DNA from: Shewanella zhangzhouensis | Lineage (GTDB): Bacteria; Pseudomonadota; Gammaproteobacteria; Enterobacterales; Shewanellaceae | NCBI RefSeq assembly: GCF_019457615.1 | Contig: NZ_CP080414.1 | Span: forward strand, 4,103,501-4,167,500 | Length of the DNA stretch: 64,000 nucleotides | Direction of reading: 5' to 3' | Shown: positions 35,064-43,019 of the stretch, piece by piece | Position numbering within the stretch: the stretch's first letter is position 1 | Layout: each line of letters begins with the position of its first letter | The notes under the pieces: model-generated | Seen by the model: the letters and a program-made list of their open reading frames with translations, nothing else | Databases searched by the model: none | Told to the model about the DNA's origin: nothing | Position numbers and translations under genes: made by a program

Positions 35064-35324
35064 ATGCAAGATTATCAACGCATTGCCTGCGACCGCTATG
35101 ATGTGCTGGAGTTGGCCTGCATTCGCAGGTATCCGCTGCTGCTGGAGCTCAAAGACGAAGGAAGCATTCACGGGCGGGCGGTGACCACAGAGACCCGCGC
35201 CGACAAGAGCGAGTGGCTGCTGATAGAAACCGCCACGTCGCAACGGGCCATCAGACTCGACCGCATCATCGCCATCACCCCGGATATTGAGGGTGCCGGG
35301 TTCGGTCGGGTACTGATAGGTTAG
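35064..35324 (+). CDS. rof: Rho-binding antiterminator (Rof family)
   Basis: The 86-residue protein matches Rof/YaeO: DRYDVLELACIRRYPLLLEL and KDEGSIHGRAVTTET correspond to the family core that binds Rho and blocks its primary RNA-binding site, reducing Rho-dependent termination. GGAG stands 6 nt before the ATG. It converges on the RidA gene with only 2 nt between the two stop codons and no terminator, so the transcripts likely overlap. Confidence 0.85.
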   Translation: MQDYQRIACDRYDVLELACIRRYPLLLELKDEGSIHGRAVTTETRADKSEWLLIETATSQRAIRLDRIIAITPDIEGAGFGRVLIG

Positions 35325-35326
35325 AT

Positions 35327-35680
35327 TCAGGCCTTGAGGGCCGCGACCACGGAAATTTCCACCAGATACTCGGGCTCGGCAATGGCGGCTTCCACACAGG
35401 CCCGCGCCGGGGCATGGCCTTGGGGTACCCAGGCATCCCACACTTCATTCATGGCATCGTAGTCGGCCATATCTTTCAGATAGATGGTGCAGCTCAGCAA
35501 GTGCTCACGGCTGCTGCCCGCCTGGCTCAGCAGGGTGTCTACTTCTTCCAGCATGGTTTTGGTCTGGGTGCGGATGTCGGTCAGCTTGTCTTTAGCCACC
35601 TGACCACAGAGGTACACAGTGCCCTGGTGGATCACTATGCTGCTCATGCGAGCGCCGGTATCCATTCGAATGATGCTCAT
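35327..35680 (-). CDS. RidA-family enamine/imine deaminase
   Basis: The 117-residue protein has the YjgF/RidA fold signature: VYLCGQVAKDK near residue 26 and the C-terminal PARACVEAAIAEPEYLVEI, where the Arg binds the carboxylate of 2-aminoacrylate-like intermediates. RidA proteins hydrolyse reactive enamines made by PLP enzymes. The ATG at 35680 has GGAG at the right distance; an ATG 15 nt further upstream is less likely. It lies downstream of the NhaC gene on the same strand. Confidence 0.88.
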   Translation of the reverse strand: MSIIRMDTGARMSSIVIHQGTVYLCGQVAKDKLTDIRTQTKTMLEEVDTLLSQAGSSREHLLSCTIYLKDMADYDAMNEVWDAWVPQGHAPARACVEAAIAEPEYLVEISVVAALKA

Positions 35681-35731
35681 GGGGTTCTCCATCATAAAAG
35701 GCAGGATTGTAGCCGCACATCGCGGCGCTGG

Positions 35732-37285
35732 CTAAGCCTGTCCGTCTTGCTTGAGTAAATTTCCACTGCCGCGCTGGCGCTGCCACAGCCACAGCAGTCC
35801 AATTCCCGTCAGCAGCGTCAGTGCCCAGGCGAGCCCCCGGGACGCCCCCAGATTAAGCAGCTGAAAACCACACAAGGCCGCGATGGCCGCTATCAGGGCA
35901 AAGGGCAACTGGGTGGTCACATGTTCATGCACGGCCGCGCCGCTGGCAGTGGCACTGAGGATACTGGTATCGGAAATCGGCGAGCAGTGGTCACCAAACA
36001 CAGAGCCCGCCATCACGGCAGCCAGCGCCGGTAGCAGGAGCTCGGGGGCCATTCCCTGCGCGACTTGAGCACAGAGGGGGATCATAATGGCGAAGGTGCC
36101 CCAACTGGTGCCGGTGGCAAAGGCCATGATGGCACAGAGAGCAAAGATACCGGCGAGCAGCAGACTGGGGGACAAGAGATCATTGGCGAGGGCCGAAATG
36201 CGCGCCGCGCTGCCCAGATCTTTGATAAGCGCCCCTATCATCCAGGTGAGCAACAAAATGCCCACCGCCAGCGCCATGGATCTCAGCCCCACCAGCATAT
36301 CTATCATCAGGGGAGCCAGCCCTCGACCTCTTCCGCGCCCACGCCAGAACGCCATCAAGCCCGCCAGCACGACTGCGGTCAAACTGGCATTGCGCATGGC
36401 CGCTCCTACATCTGCGGCGGCCAGCCAGGCAGCCATGCCAGGCTCCTTGGCCAGTGAGGCGCCTGAGGCCAGGGTGAACACCAGGGCACCCATCAGCAAC
36501 CCCAACAGGGGTAGCATCAGTGGCCAGGGGGAAGCCGCGTTCGATGGCTGTGGTTGTTGGTGGGCAGTATCAAGACCAGCAGCCCGCTCAGTCGCCCCAA
36601 CCTCGGCCGCAGTATCTATGTGCTCAGACCAACCCCAGTTAAAGAGGCTGCCCAGCCCCACCAGTACCAGGGCCGATACCGCATAAAAATTAACAGCGGC
36701 GATGGCGATAAAGGCGTCCAGCGCCGAAACAGGTAAAAAGCTGATGGCGGCTAGAAGCGCCATCACATAGGGGCCCCAACTAGCCACGGGTACCAGTGAG
36801 CACAAGGGGGATGCGGTGGTATCGACCATATAGGAAAGCTGCGCCGGTGACATGCCATATTGGCGGGCAATGGGGCGCCCGACACTGCCCACCGCCAAAC
36901 AGCTGAAGATACCGTCGATAAACACCAGAAAACCCAGGCCTATGATACCCATTCTTGCCTGGCGGCGACTGTGTACCCGTGCCGAAAGCCAGTGGCCAAA
37001 CTCGTCCACGGCGCCGCTTCGGCCCAGCAGACTGGTCATTATTCCCAACAGCAACATGGCAAAGAGCACGTTGAGATGCCACCACTGCCATTGGCTCTGC
37101 TGATAAAACTGCGCCGTGAGGGTATTAAACAGGTATTTGAGGCTGGTTGTTGGTAAAAAATCATTCAGAATCAACGCGCCCAGCACAACGCCCGCGCCAA
37201 GTGCTATGAGGGTGCGCCTGAGCAGCAAAGCCAGCACCAGCGTCAGTATCAGAGGAATAAGTTCCAGCAAGTCAGTCACATCCAT
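35732..37285 (-). CDS. NhaC-family Na+/H+ antiporter
   Basis: The 517-residue inner-membrane protein has about 11-12 hydrophobic segments and the NhaC-family signatures MVDTTASPLCSLVPVASWGPY and GDHCSPISDTSILSATASG. It should exchange Na+ for protons, or an organic anion in related subgroups; some members transport malate/lactate or amino acids, so the exact substrate is open. A short cytoplasmic loop with Gln/Pro residues lies mid-protein. The RidA gene follows 51 nt downstream on the same strand and may be co-transcribed. Confidence 0.85.
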   Translation of the reverse strand: MDVTDLLELIPLILTLVLALLLRRTLIALGAGVVLGALILNDFLPTTSLKYLFNTLTAQFYQQSQWQWWHLNVLFAMLLLGIMTSLLGRSGAVDEFGHWLSARVHSRRQARMGIIGLGFLVFIDGIFSCLAVGSVGRPIARQYGMSPAQLSYMVDTTASPLCSLVPVASWGPYVMALLAAISFLPVSALDAFIAIAAVNFYAVSALVLVGLGSLFNWGWSEHIDTAAEVGATERAAGLDTAHQQPQPSNAASPWPLMLPLLGLLMGALVFTLASGASLAKEPGMAAWLAAADVGAAMRNASLTAVVLAGLMAFWRGRGRGRGLAPLMIDMLVGLRSMALAVGILLLTWMIGALIKDLGSAARISALANDLLSPSLLLAGIFALCAIMAFATGTSWGTFAIMIPLCAQVAQGMAPELLLPALAAVMAGSVFGDHCSPISDTSILSATASGAAVHEHVTTQLPFALIAAIAALCGFQLLNLGASRGLAWALTLLTGIGLLWLWQRQRGSGNLLKQDGQA

Positions 37286-37457
37286 TCGCAGTGTCTGTCG
37301 GATAGTGTCAGCATAACTGCCGCGGGGAATATGGCAAAGAGGAGAACAGGCTGAAAACGGGTGTCAGAAAGCGTGAAAATGCTTATTAGCGCTAGGTCCG
37401 GCGCAATGAGCCTGCTAGAATCTGGGCTCCATCCAGAACCTTTACAGGACCTTTCCC

Positions 37458-37661
37458 ATGAGCCTCGAATTATTGTCCCAACTGGAAACCAAAATCCAGA
37501 CCGCCCTGGAAACCATTGAGCTGTTGAAACTTGAACTCGACGAAGAGAAAGAGAAAGCGGCCAACCTGGCGGAGCAAAACCATCAGCTTAAACAGGAGCT
37601 GAGCTCCTGGAATGACAAGATCACTGGTCTTGTTGGTTTGCTGAGCAACCAGGTTGACTGA
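37458..37661 (+). CDS. zapB: Cell division protein ZapB
   Basis: The 67-residue protein starts MSLELLSQLETKIQ and is one continuous coiled coil (heptads of Leu/Ile, rich in Glu/Lys/Gln) ending in WNDKITGLVGLLSNQV. This matches ZapB, which joins the FtsZ ring through ZapA and links it to the terminus protein MatP. Length is slightly shorter than E. coli ZapB. A TAGAAT -10-like hexamer is at 37416-37421. It converges on the ytfK-type gene 4 nt downstream. Confidence 0.88.
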   Translation: MSLELLSQLETKIQTALETIELLKLELDEEKEKAANLAEQNHQLKQELSSWNDKITGLVGLLSNQVD

Positions 37662-37665
37662 TCTA

Positions 37666-37878
37666 TCAGGCCGTTTTGACCTCTTGATTTTGAGCTTCTA
37701 TTAGCTCATTCAATTCCAGAATCGCCTGCTTAACCTGAGGCAGGCTCTTTCTGGGCAGTAAAAATCTTCCCTTTTCAAACTCCAGCCTTCCCAGGTCCTT
37801 AACCCAGATTGCGCCCGTCAAAAAAATCCGTACGTGTTTGACGATGAGCTTGGGAGCATACACAGGAAAAACCCTCAC
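37666..37878 (-). CDS. ytfK: YtfK family protein (DUF1107)
   Basis: The 70-residue protein aligns with E. coli YtfK: KHVRIFLTGAIWVKDLGRLE corresponds to the family's KYVKI..G..YIKDVG..EF block, followed by KGRFLLPR. In E. coli YtfK stimulates SpoT-dependent (p)ppGpp accumulation; conservation of that role here is inference. The start is GTG at 37878 with an excellent GGAGG 5 nt upstream. The C-terminus is a short Glu/Gln-rich helix. The gene has its own upstream region; no partner gene is adjacent apart from convergent zapB. Confidence 0.8.
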   Translation of the reverse strand: MRVFPVYAPKLIVKHVRIFLTGAIWVKDLGRLEFEKGRFLLPRKSLPQVKQAILELNELIEAQNQEVKTA

Positions 37879-38266
37879 GAGACCCTCCTTTATTGTTTTA
37901 TTTTTAGTGAACCCATCAATTGGACACCAGTTTTAGCAGTCGAGTTTCATCCGGTACAACAGAAATTTCCAATTTCCGCATTCACTTTACGTAAGCTGCT
38001 GATTTACCTCCTGGCCGAACGGACACTTTTTTATCACGTCAATTCTCTGGCGCTTGCCAAGCTTCTGACTTATTGCTACATTTGTCGCGTTACTCAGGGT
38101 AAAACTGAGCCAAATGGCTCTATGCCGTGCTTCTTGCGACCAGGGAGTACGGTTTTTTTTTGCTCCAAAATTTTCATCGGCTTACGGCCTGTGAAACGCC
38201 TCTCAGAGCCCCCTTTAGAGATAAAAAAAGCGCCTCAGGGGCGCTTTTTTTGTTGAGTGCTTAAAC
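37879..38266. other. Intergenic region, ytfK upstream and dsbA downstream
   Basis: These 388 bases contain no credible gene. The left part should hold the ytfK promoter, though no clear consensus is visible. The right end contains the dsbA terminator. Confidence 0.5.
38223..38251 (-). terminator. Terminator of dsbA
   Basis: GCGCC/GGCGC with a 5-nt loop is flanked by A7 and T7. Confidence 0.9.
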
Positions 38267-38881
38267 TCAGTCTTTTTTGGTCGCCAGGTAGAAGGCGATA
38301 TCCAGCATTTCTTCGTAGCTCTTGATGGAGTCGGTCAGTACCTTGTACTTGCCGTTAACCACCAGGGAAGGCACACCGGACAGCTTGGCGTTTTCAGTAT
38401 CGCGCTTCATCTTCGACATCTGAGCATTCACCATAAAGGAGTTGGCAGCAGAGTCGAAATCTTTGCCATCAACACCGTTGGCCACAAACAGGGCACGCAC
38501 GTCGTCACGATTGGTGAAGTGCTGCTTCTTGTCGTGGATAGCGGCAAACAGCGCCTTTTCCATTTTCTTTTCGACTTTCAGCTGATGAGCCACGGCGAAG
38601 GCCCGTGACATTTCTGGGCCCATTTCACGGCCGATAAAGTCAACGTGAGCCTGATTGAAAGCCACACCCTCAGGCTTTTTGGCTTCGATCATAGGCACAA
38701 CGGTTTTGGAGAAGTTGTAGCAGTGTGGGCAGTAGAAAGAGAAAAACTCGGTGATTTCGGGCTTGGCACTGCCTGGGCCTTCGTTAATCACTTCATAATG
38801 CACACCTTCTTTGAAATCGGCGGCCATGGACATCAGGGGAGCAACCAGCAGCGCGGCTGCCATCAAGAGTGCTTTTTTCAT
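38267..38881 (-). CDS. dsbA: Periplasmic thiol:disulfide oxidoreductase DsbA
   Basis: DsbA introduces disulfide bonds into exported proteins. The 204-residue precursor has a signal peptide (1-20), the active site CPHC at residues 51-54 in FFSFYCPHCYNFSK, and the cis-proline loop LSGVPSLVVNGKY. Length and motifs are those of classical DsbA. It lies next to srkA, as in E. coli, with a 115-nt gap that may hold its own promoter. Confidence 0.97.
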   Translation of the reverse strand: MKKALLMAAALLVAPLMSMAADFKEGVHYEVINEGPGSAKPEITEFFSFYCPHCYNFSKTVVPMIEAKKPEGVAFNQAHVDFIGREMGPEMSRAFAVAHQLKVEKKMEKALFAAIHDKKQHFTNRDDVRALFVANGVDGKDFDSAANSFMVNAQMSKMKRDTENAKLSGVPSLVVNGKYKVLTDSIKSYEEMLDIAFYLATKKD

Positions 38882-38996
38882 TTTATTTCCTTGCTTAGCG
38901 GGTCCGGTGGACCAAATCTCATTGGGCGATGCCTAAACTAATACGCTTTTTGATGCCATCTCAAGCCCCTAGTTCAACTTTGTGTTACAAAACACG

Positions 38997-39974
38997 TCAA
39001 AAAGGCTGCAAACTCAGGGGTGGCTCGGCAATTTGCGCCACCTGGGCCTGCATGTCGCGAATTTGCCGCTGCCAATAGGCATCTTCGGCAAACCACGGAA
39101 AGTACATGGGAAAGGCCGGGTCGTCCCAGCGGCGACTGATCCAGGCCATATGGCTGAGCATACGCAAACCCCGCAGGGGTTCTATCAATGCCAGCTCTCT
39201 GGTGTCGAAATCACAAAATTCTTCATAGGCCCCCAACAGGGTATCCAGCTGCAGACGGCGCTCGTTGTCATCGCCTGCGAGCATCATCCACAGGTCCTGT
39301 ACCGCCGGGCCGCTGCGGGCGTCGTCCAGATCAACAAAGCCCGGACCCTCTGGGGTCCAGAGAATATTGCCCGGGTGCAGATCGCCATGGAGGCGCAGGG
39401 TGTCTGTTTTTATCCAGGCCGATTCGATGGCACTCACCAGCGCCTGCCCCGCGGCGGCAAAGTCTGCCATCAGGGAGTGCGGCACGTGTGGTGAGGCCAT
39501 AAGTACCTGCAAGGCATCATTGGCCATGGCCGATGACAGGGTTTCGCGCTCGCTGAAATGCCCGGCTTTACCCACCTGATGCAGGCGACCGATAAAATGG
39601 CCAACGGCCTCCAGTTGGTCAAGATTATCCATCTCGAACTGGCGCCCACCGATGGATGGGAATAGCGCAAACCGAAAGCCCTCAAAATGAAACAGGCTCT
39701 GGCCTTCTATCACAACAGGCGCAGCCAGGGGCACTTCGGCCTCCCCGAGCTCAAAGGCAAAGGCGTGCTCTTCCAGTATTTGCTTATCTGTCCAGCGCTC
39801 GGGGCGGTAAAACTTGGCCACATAACGATTGGCACGATCGCAGCGGAACTGATAGACACGGTTTTCGAAACTGTTCAGGGGCGTCAGGCCTGTCTCCGGG
39901 TAGATACCCACTGACTCAATAGCATCGAGTATGGTGTCCGGCGTCAGGGTCTGGAAATGAAAGGCGGGGCTCAT
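38997..39974 (-). CDS. srkA: Stress response kinase A
   Basis: The 325-residue cytoplasmic protein is a YihE/RdoA-type kinase of the choline/aminoglycoside kinase fold. Visible are the N-terminal ATP-binding strand VAKFYRPERW (with the invariant Lys), the catalytic loop LRLHGDLHPGNILW and the metal site FVDLDDARSGP. In E. coli SrkA counters the MazEF toxin pathway and belongs to the Cpx-linked dsbA locus. Its start overlaps the stop of the gene upstream by 4 nt, so it is the last of three coupled genes. Confidence 0.95.
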   Translation of the reverse strand: MSPAFHFQTLTPDTILDAIESVGIYPETGLTPLNSFENRVYQFRCDRANRYVAKFYRPERWTDKQILEEHAFAFELGEAEVPLAAPVVIEGQSLFHFEGFRFALFPSIGGRQFEMDNLDQLEAVGHFIGRLHQVGKAGHFSERETLSSAMANDALQVLMASPHVPHSLMADFAAAGQALVSAIESAWIKTDTLRLHGDLHPGNILWTPEGPGFVDLDDARSGPAVQDLWMMLAGDDNERRLQLDTLLGAYEEFCDFDTRELALIEPLRGLRMLSHMAWISRRWDDPAFPMYFPWFAEDAYWQRQIRDMQAQVAQIAEPPLSLQPF

Positions 39975-40279
39975 GGCAGCTCCTCCCGAATCAAGGGCTT
40001 CAGCAGGCTGGCAAGAAATGCCAGCACCTCAAGATCCTCTTCGCGATCGCTGGCAAGCCAGGCCACATCGCCGTAGAACTCAAAGTTCAGCCACAGACGG
40101 CATCCTTCAAAGTCGAGCAGCCACTGATGACGGTCGGCGCCCCACTGGCGCTCCAGCACCCGGCAATCCAGCGCCGCGGCCAGGGGCTCGGCAAAGTCGT
40201 CAAAGCGGTCAAAGTCGATATCACCGCGAATGGCAAGGCTAACGGCCTCTTTGTCGAGGCGGATTTGATAGATGTTCAT
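39971..40279 (-). CDS. Small uncharacterised protein (probable DUF3630)
   Basis: The 102-residue acidic protein lacks signal and membrane segments. It contains CRVLERQWGADRHQWLLDFE and a Trp/Phe-rich strand region, in line with the DUF3630 family of Shewanella and relatives; the assignment is from memory. It overlaps srkA by 4 nt and the upstream lipoprotein gene by 4 nt, so the three genes form a tight operon. Its function is unknown; translational coupling suggests a role linked to SrkA. Confidence 0.65.
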   Translation of the reverse strand: MNIYQIRLDKEAVSLAIRGDIDFDRFDDFAEPLAAALDCRVLERQWGADRHQWLLDFEGCRLWLNFEFYGDVAWLASDREEDLEVLAFLASLLKPLIREELP

Positions 40280-40581
40280 TGGCTCTCTTGCATCATTGGG
40301 GAGGATGTCGAAGGGGCGATAACCGTGCAGCTGAGCTGGCCCTGGGCGGCCTCACATTGCTGGCCACATTGGTAGTGGCCTTTGTCACCACCAAGGCGCA
40401 CCAGTCCATCACCCTTGGCCTGACACTGCTCGAGCGTATGGTAGTGGCCGGCGACCTCGCTGAATTGCCAGGGCGCATCCGAGGGCTCAGCCCTGAAGGC
40501 CAACGTCCACTGGTCTGCCTGAGTACAGGCTCCAAGCAGGAGGACAACGAGGGGCACAAGTGCGGCGCGTATCAAGGGCAT
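40276..40581 (-). CDS. Small Cys-containing lipoprotein
   Basis: The 101-residue protein has a lipobox LLGAC (Cys19) and a short mature part with four further cysteines, probably disulfide-bonded in the periplasm, ending in a Ser/Gln-rich tail. The ATG at 40581 follows GGGAG with no spacing, whereas an in-frame TTG two codons later (40575) sits 6 nt after it; the TTG may be the true start. It is the first gene of the operon with the DUF3630-like gene and srkA and begins 15 nt after the terminator of the gene upstream. Confidence 0.7.
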   Translation of the reverse strand: MPLIRAALVPLVVLLLGACTQADQWTLAFRAEPSDAPWQFSEVAGHYHTLEQCQAKGDGLVRLGGDKGHYQCGQQCEAAQGQLSCTVIAPSTSSPMMQESQ

Positions 40582-40595
40582 CTCCCAATAAAAAA

Positions 40596-40616
40596 GGCGG
40601 TGCCAAATGCACCGCC
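40596..40616 (-). terminator. Terminator after the EP-stalk gene
   Basis: GGCGGTGC/GCACCGCC is a perfect 8-bp stem with a 5-nt loop; an A6 run on its left reads as T6 on the minus strand. Confidence 0.85.
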
Positions 40617-40647
40617 CGCTATTTTATCCTGCGCAAAGGCGCACTTA

Positions 40648-41364
<717 letters not shown>

Positions 41365-41603
41365 GGTGTGTGTCCTGTTTCTCTTGGCAGCCGAGCCGCC
41401 ATTCCCCAATGTCCGGCCCGCTTCAGGCGCCGGGAGCAGTGGTTATTATTAGAGCATTTCACCTGTTTAAATCAAGTATTTATGCACCTCTCATGGCATC
41501 GGGCATCAAAATTGCCACCGACGTCAAAAGACTCTTTTTGTGCGCATCTTCATGCTTTGGCGATCCGCTTTTGAGTTGGCCGGGCGCGGGGACTAAGATA
41601 AAA

Positions 41604-41620
41604 CCAAGTAAATTGCTTGG
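41604..41620 (+). promoter_or_regulatory. Candidate operator of the YgbA-type gene
   Basis: CCAAG-TAAATTG-CTTGG is a 5-bp dyad whose right edge is 9 nt before the ATG. The family is NO-induced in E. coli through NsrR, but this dyad is not a clear NsrR site. Confidence 0.3.
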
Positions 41621-41629
41621 GTATTTATC

Positions 41630-42019
41630 ATGTCAGAGTCCTTCAGTTTGAGCGGCAATCTGGGACGGGAATTTGCCACCATTTGTGCCATGGTCGCCAT
41701 CTATTGCCGGGACCATCATGGCTGCAAAACGCCCTGTGGCGAGTGTCAGGCCTTTATGGAATACGCCAAGACCCGGCTGGATCGCTGCCCCTACGGCCAG
41801 GAAAAACCCACCTGCAACAAGTGCCCCGTGCATTGCTACAAGCCCGAGCCCAGGGAGCTGGCGCGCCAAATCATGCGCTATGCGGGCCCCAGAATGTTAC
41901 TGCCCCACCCCATCATGGCGATACGGCATCTGTTGCTGGAGCGTAAACCCGCCCCCGACAAGCCGCCCAAAAATCTTTCAAACCGTCATCTGCGTTTACA
42001 AAAAGCCACATCAGAATAA
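41630..42019 (+). CDS. YgbA-type nitrous oxide-stimulated promoter family protein
   Basis: The 129-residue cytosolic protein is Cys-rich: CKTPCGECQAFMEYA near residue 33 and CPYGQEKPTCNKCPVHCYKP near residue 53, then RYAGPRMLLPHPIMAIRHLL. This pattern matches E. coli YgbA, a small protein of the NsrR nitric-oxide regulon that helps recovery from nitrosative stress. The conserved cysteines suggest metal or Fe-S binding. Regulation by NO here is inference. Confidence 0.88.
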   Translation: MSESFSLSGNLGREFATICAMVAIYCRDHHGCKTPCGECQAFMEYAKTRLDRCPYGQEKPTCNKCPVHCYKPEPRELARQIMRYAGPRMLLPHPIMAIRHLLLERKPAPDKPPKNLSNRHLRLQKATSE

Positions 42020-42099
42020 GGCAGGATTGCCACCCGTGTGCACATGGGCTAGAAGAGGACGTCGAAGAGTCGCTTTTTTAATCACACGAGTGCACACCC

Positions 42100-42951
42100 A
42101 TGATGGAGTTTCTGGAGCAAACCTTTAAGTGGCTATCGCTGCTTGGTGCCCTCCATTGCCTGGGGCTGGGACTCTATCTGCGCTATCTCTATCGCTCAAA
42201 CAGCGGTCATCACAGGTTGCTCGCCGGGATCTTTTCGCTGCTTTCCCTGACCTTCTTCAGCGGCCTGTTGACCCGCGACACAGTGTCGCTGCCCATGCCG
42301 CTCATTTATAGCCTGTTTATTCCAGGCTACTTTTTGTTGATGCCACTCCTGTACCAGTACTGCCGCCAGGCGCTCGATAAGCACAGCGGCCGCTTCTGGT
42401 ATCACTATTTGCCCGCGCCGCTGATTGCCATTGGCGTAGCCATAGACCAGCTGCTGCGCCCGGGACTGATGGTCTCAAGCGGTACCGAAAAAGTCTCCCT
42501 CGCCGACTACAGTCCACTCGCCACCGTGTTAATCGTGCTGCTGTTTATCCAAACCTGCTTCTATTTCGTGCTGATTTTCAAATTATTACTCTCTCACTCC
42601 AGCCGTGGTGCCCGCGCCCACGAACACAGCCTGCAGGACATACGTTTTCGCTGGCTGATGACCCTGTGCCTGGCGCTGATGTTCAACTGGCTCATCAGAG
42701 TGGTGCTGACCCTGATCCCCATTTATTTCGGGGATGGCGTCACGTCCTTGATGCTGATGCTGCCAAGGATGATACTGCTGCTGAGCCTCTACCTGCTGGC
42801 GTTTTACGGCCTGCAGCAAATTACCCGCGCTGCCTACCTTCGCGGCCAATTGAGCCTGCCGCAAAAAGTCAGCCAGAAATCCAGCAGCCAATTGCTGAGT
42901 GCCGACGAGCTCAACTACCTGCAAACCTTGCTTCGCGAGGAAAAAAAGTAA
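42100..42951 (+). CDS. Seven-TM sensor of AraC-type regulators, without the DNA-binding domain
   Basis: The 283-residue protein has about seven membrane segments between residues 10 and 245. After them comes a short cytosolic linker, SADELNYLQTLLREEKK, then the stop. In membrane AraC-family regulators of this type such a linker with a LSxxEL..LxxLxxxEK pattern leads directly into the helix-turn-helix domain, which is absent here, and no remnant of it lies in the next frame before the S9 peptidase gene. It may be a natural sensor-only protein or a truncated relic. The S9 peptidase gene follows after 68 nt in the same direction. Confidence 0.7.
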   Translation: MMEFLEQTFKWLSLLGALHCLGLGLYLRYLYRSNSGHHRLLAGIFSLLSLTFFSGLLTRDTVSLPMPLIYSLFIPGYFLLMPLLYQYCRQALDKHSGRFWYHYLPAPLIAIGVAIDQLLRPGLMVSSGTEKVSLADYSPLATVLIVLLFIQTCFYFVLIFKLLLSHSSRGARAHEHSLQDIRFRWLMTLCLALMFNWLIRVVLTLIPIYFGDGVTSLMLMLPRMILLLSLYLLAFYGLQQITRAAYLRGQLSLPQKVSQKSSSQLLSADELNYLQTLLREEKK

Positions 42952-43019
42952 GTTTTTCATGGTGATTTTATATTCAACCCGATAAGGTAAAGGCACTTTC
43001 AGCAATCGGGGGAAACCAG

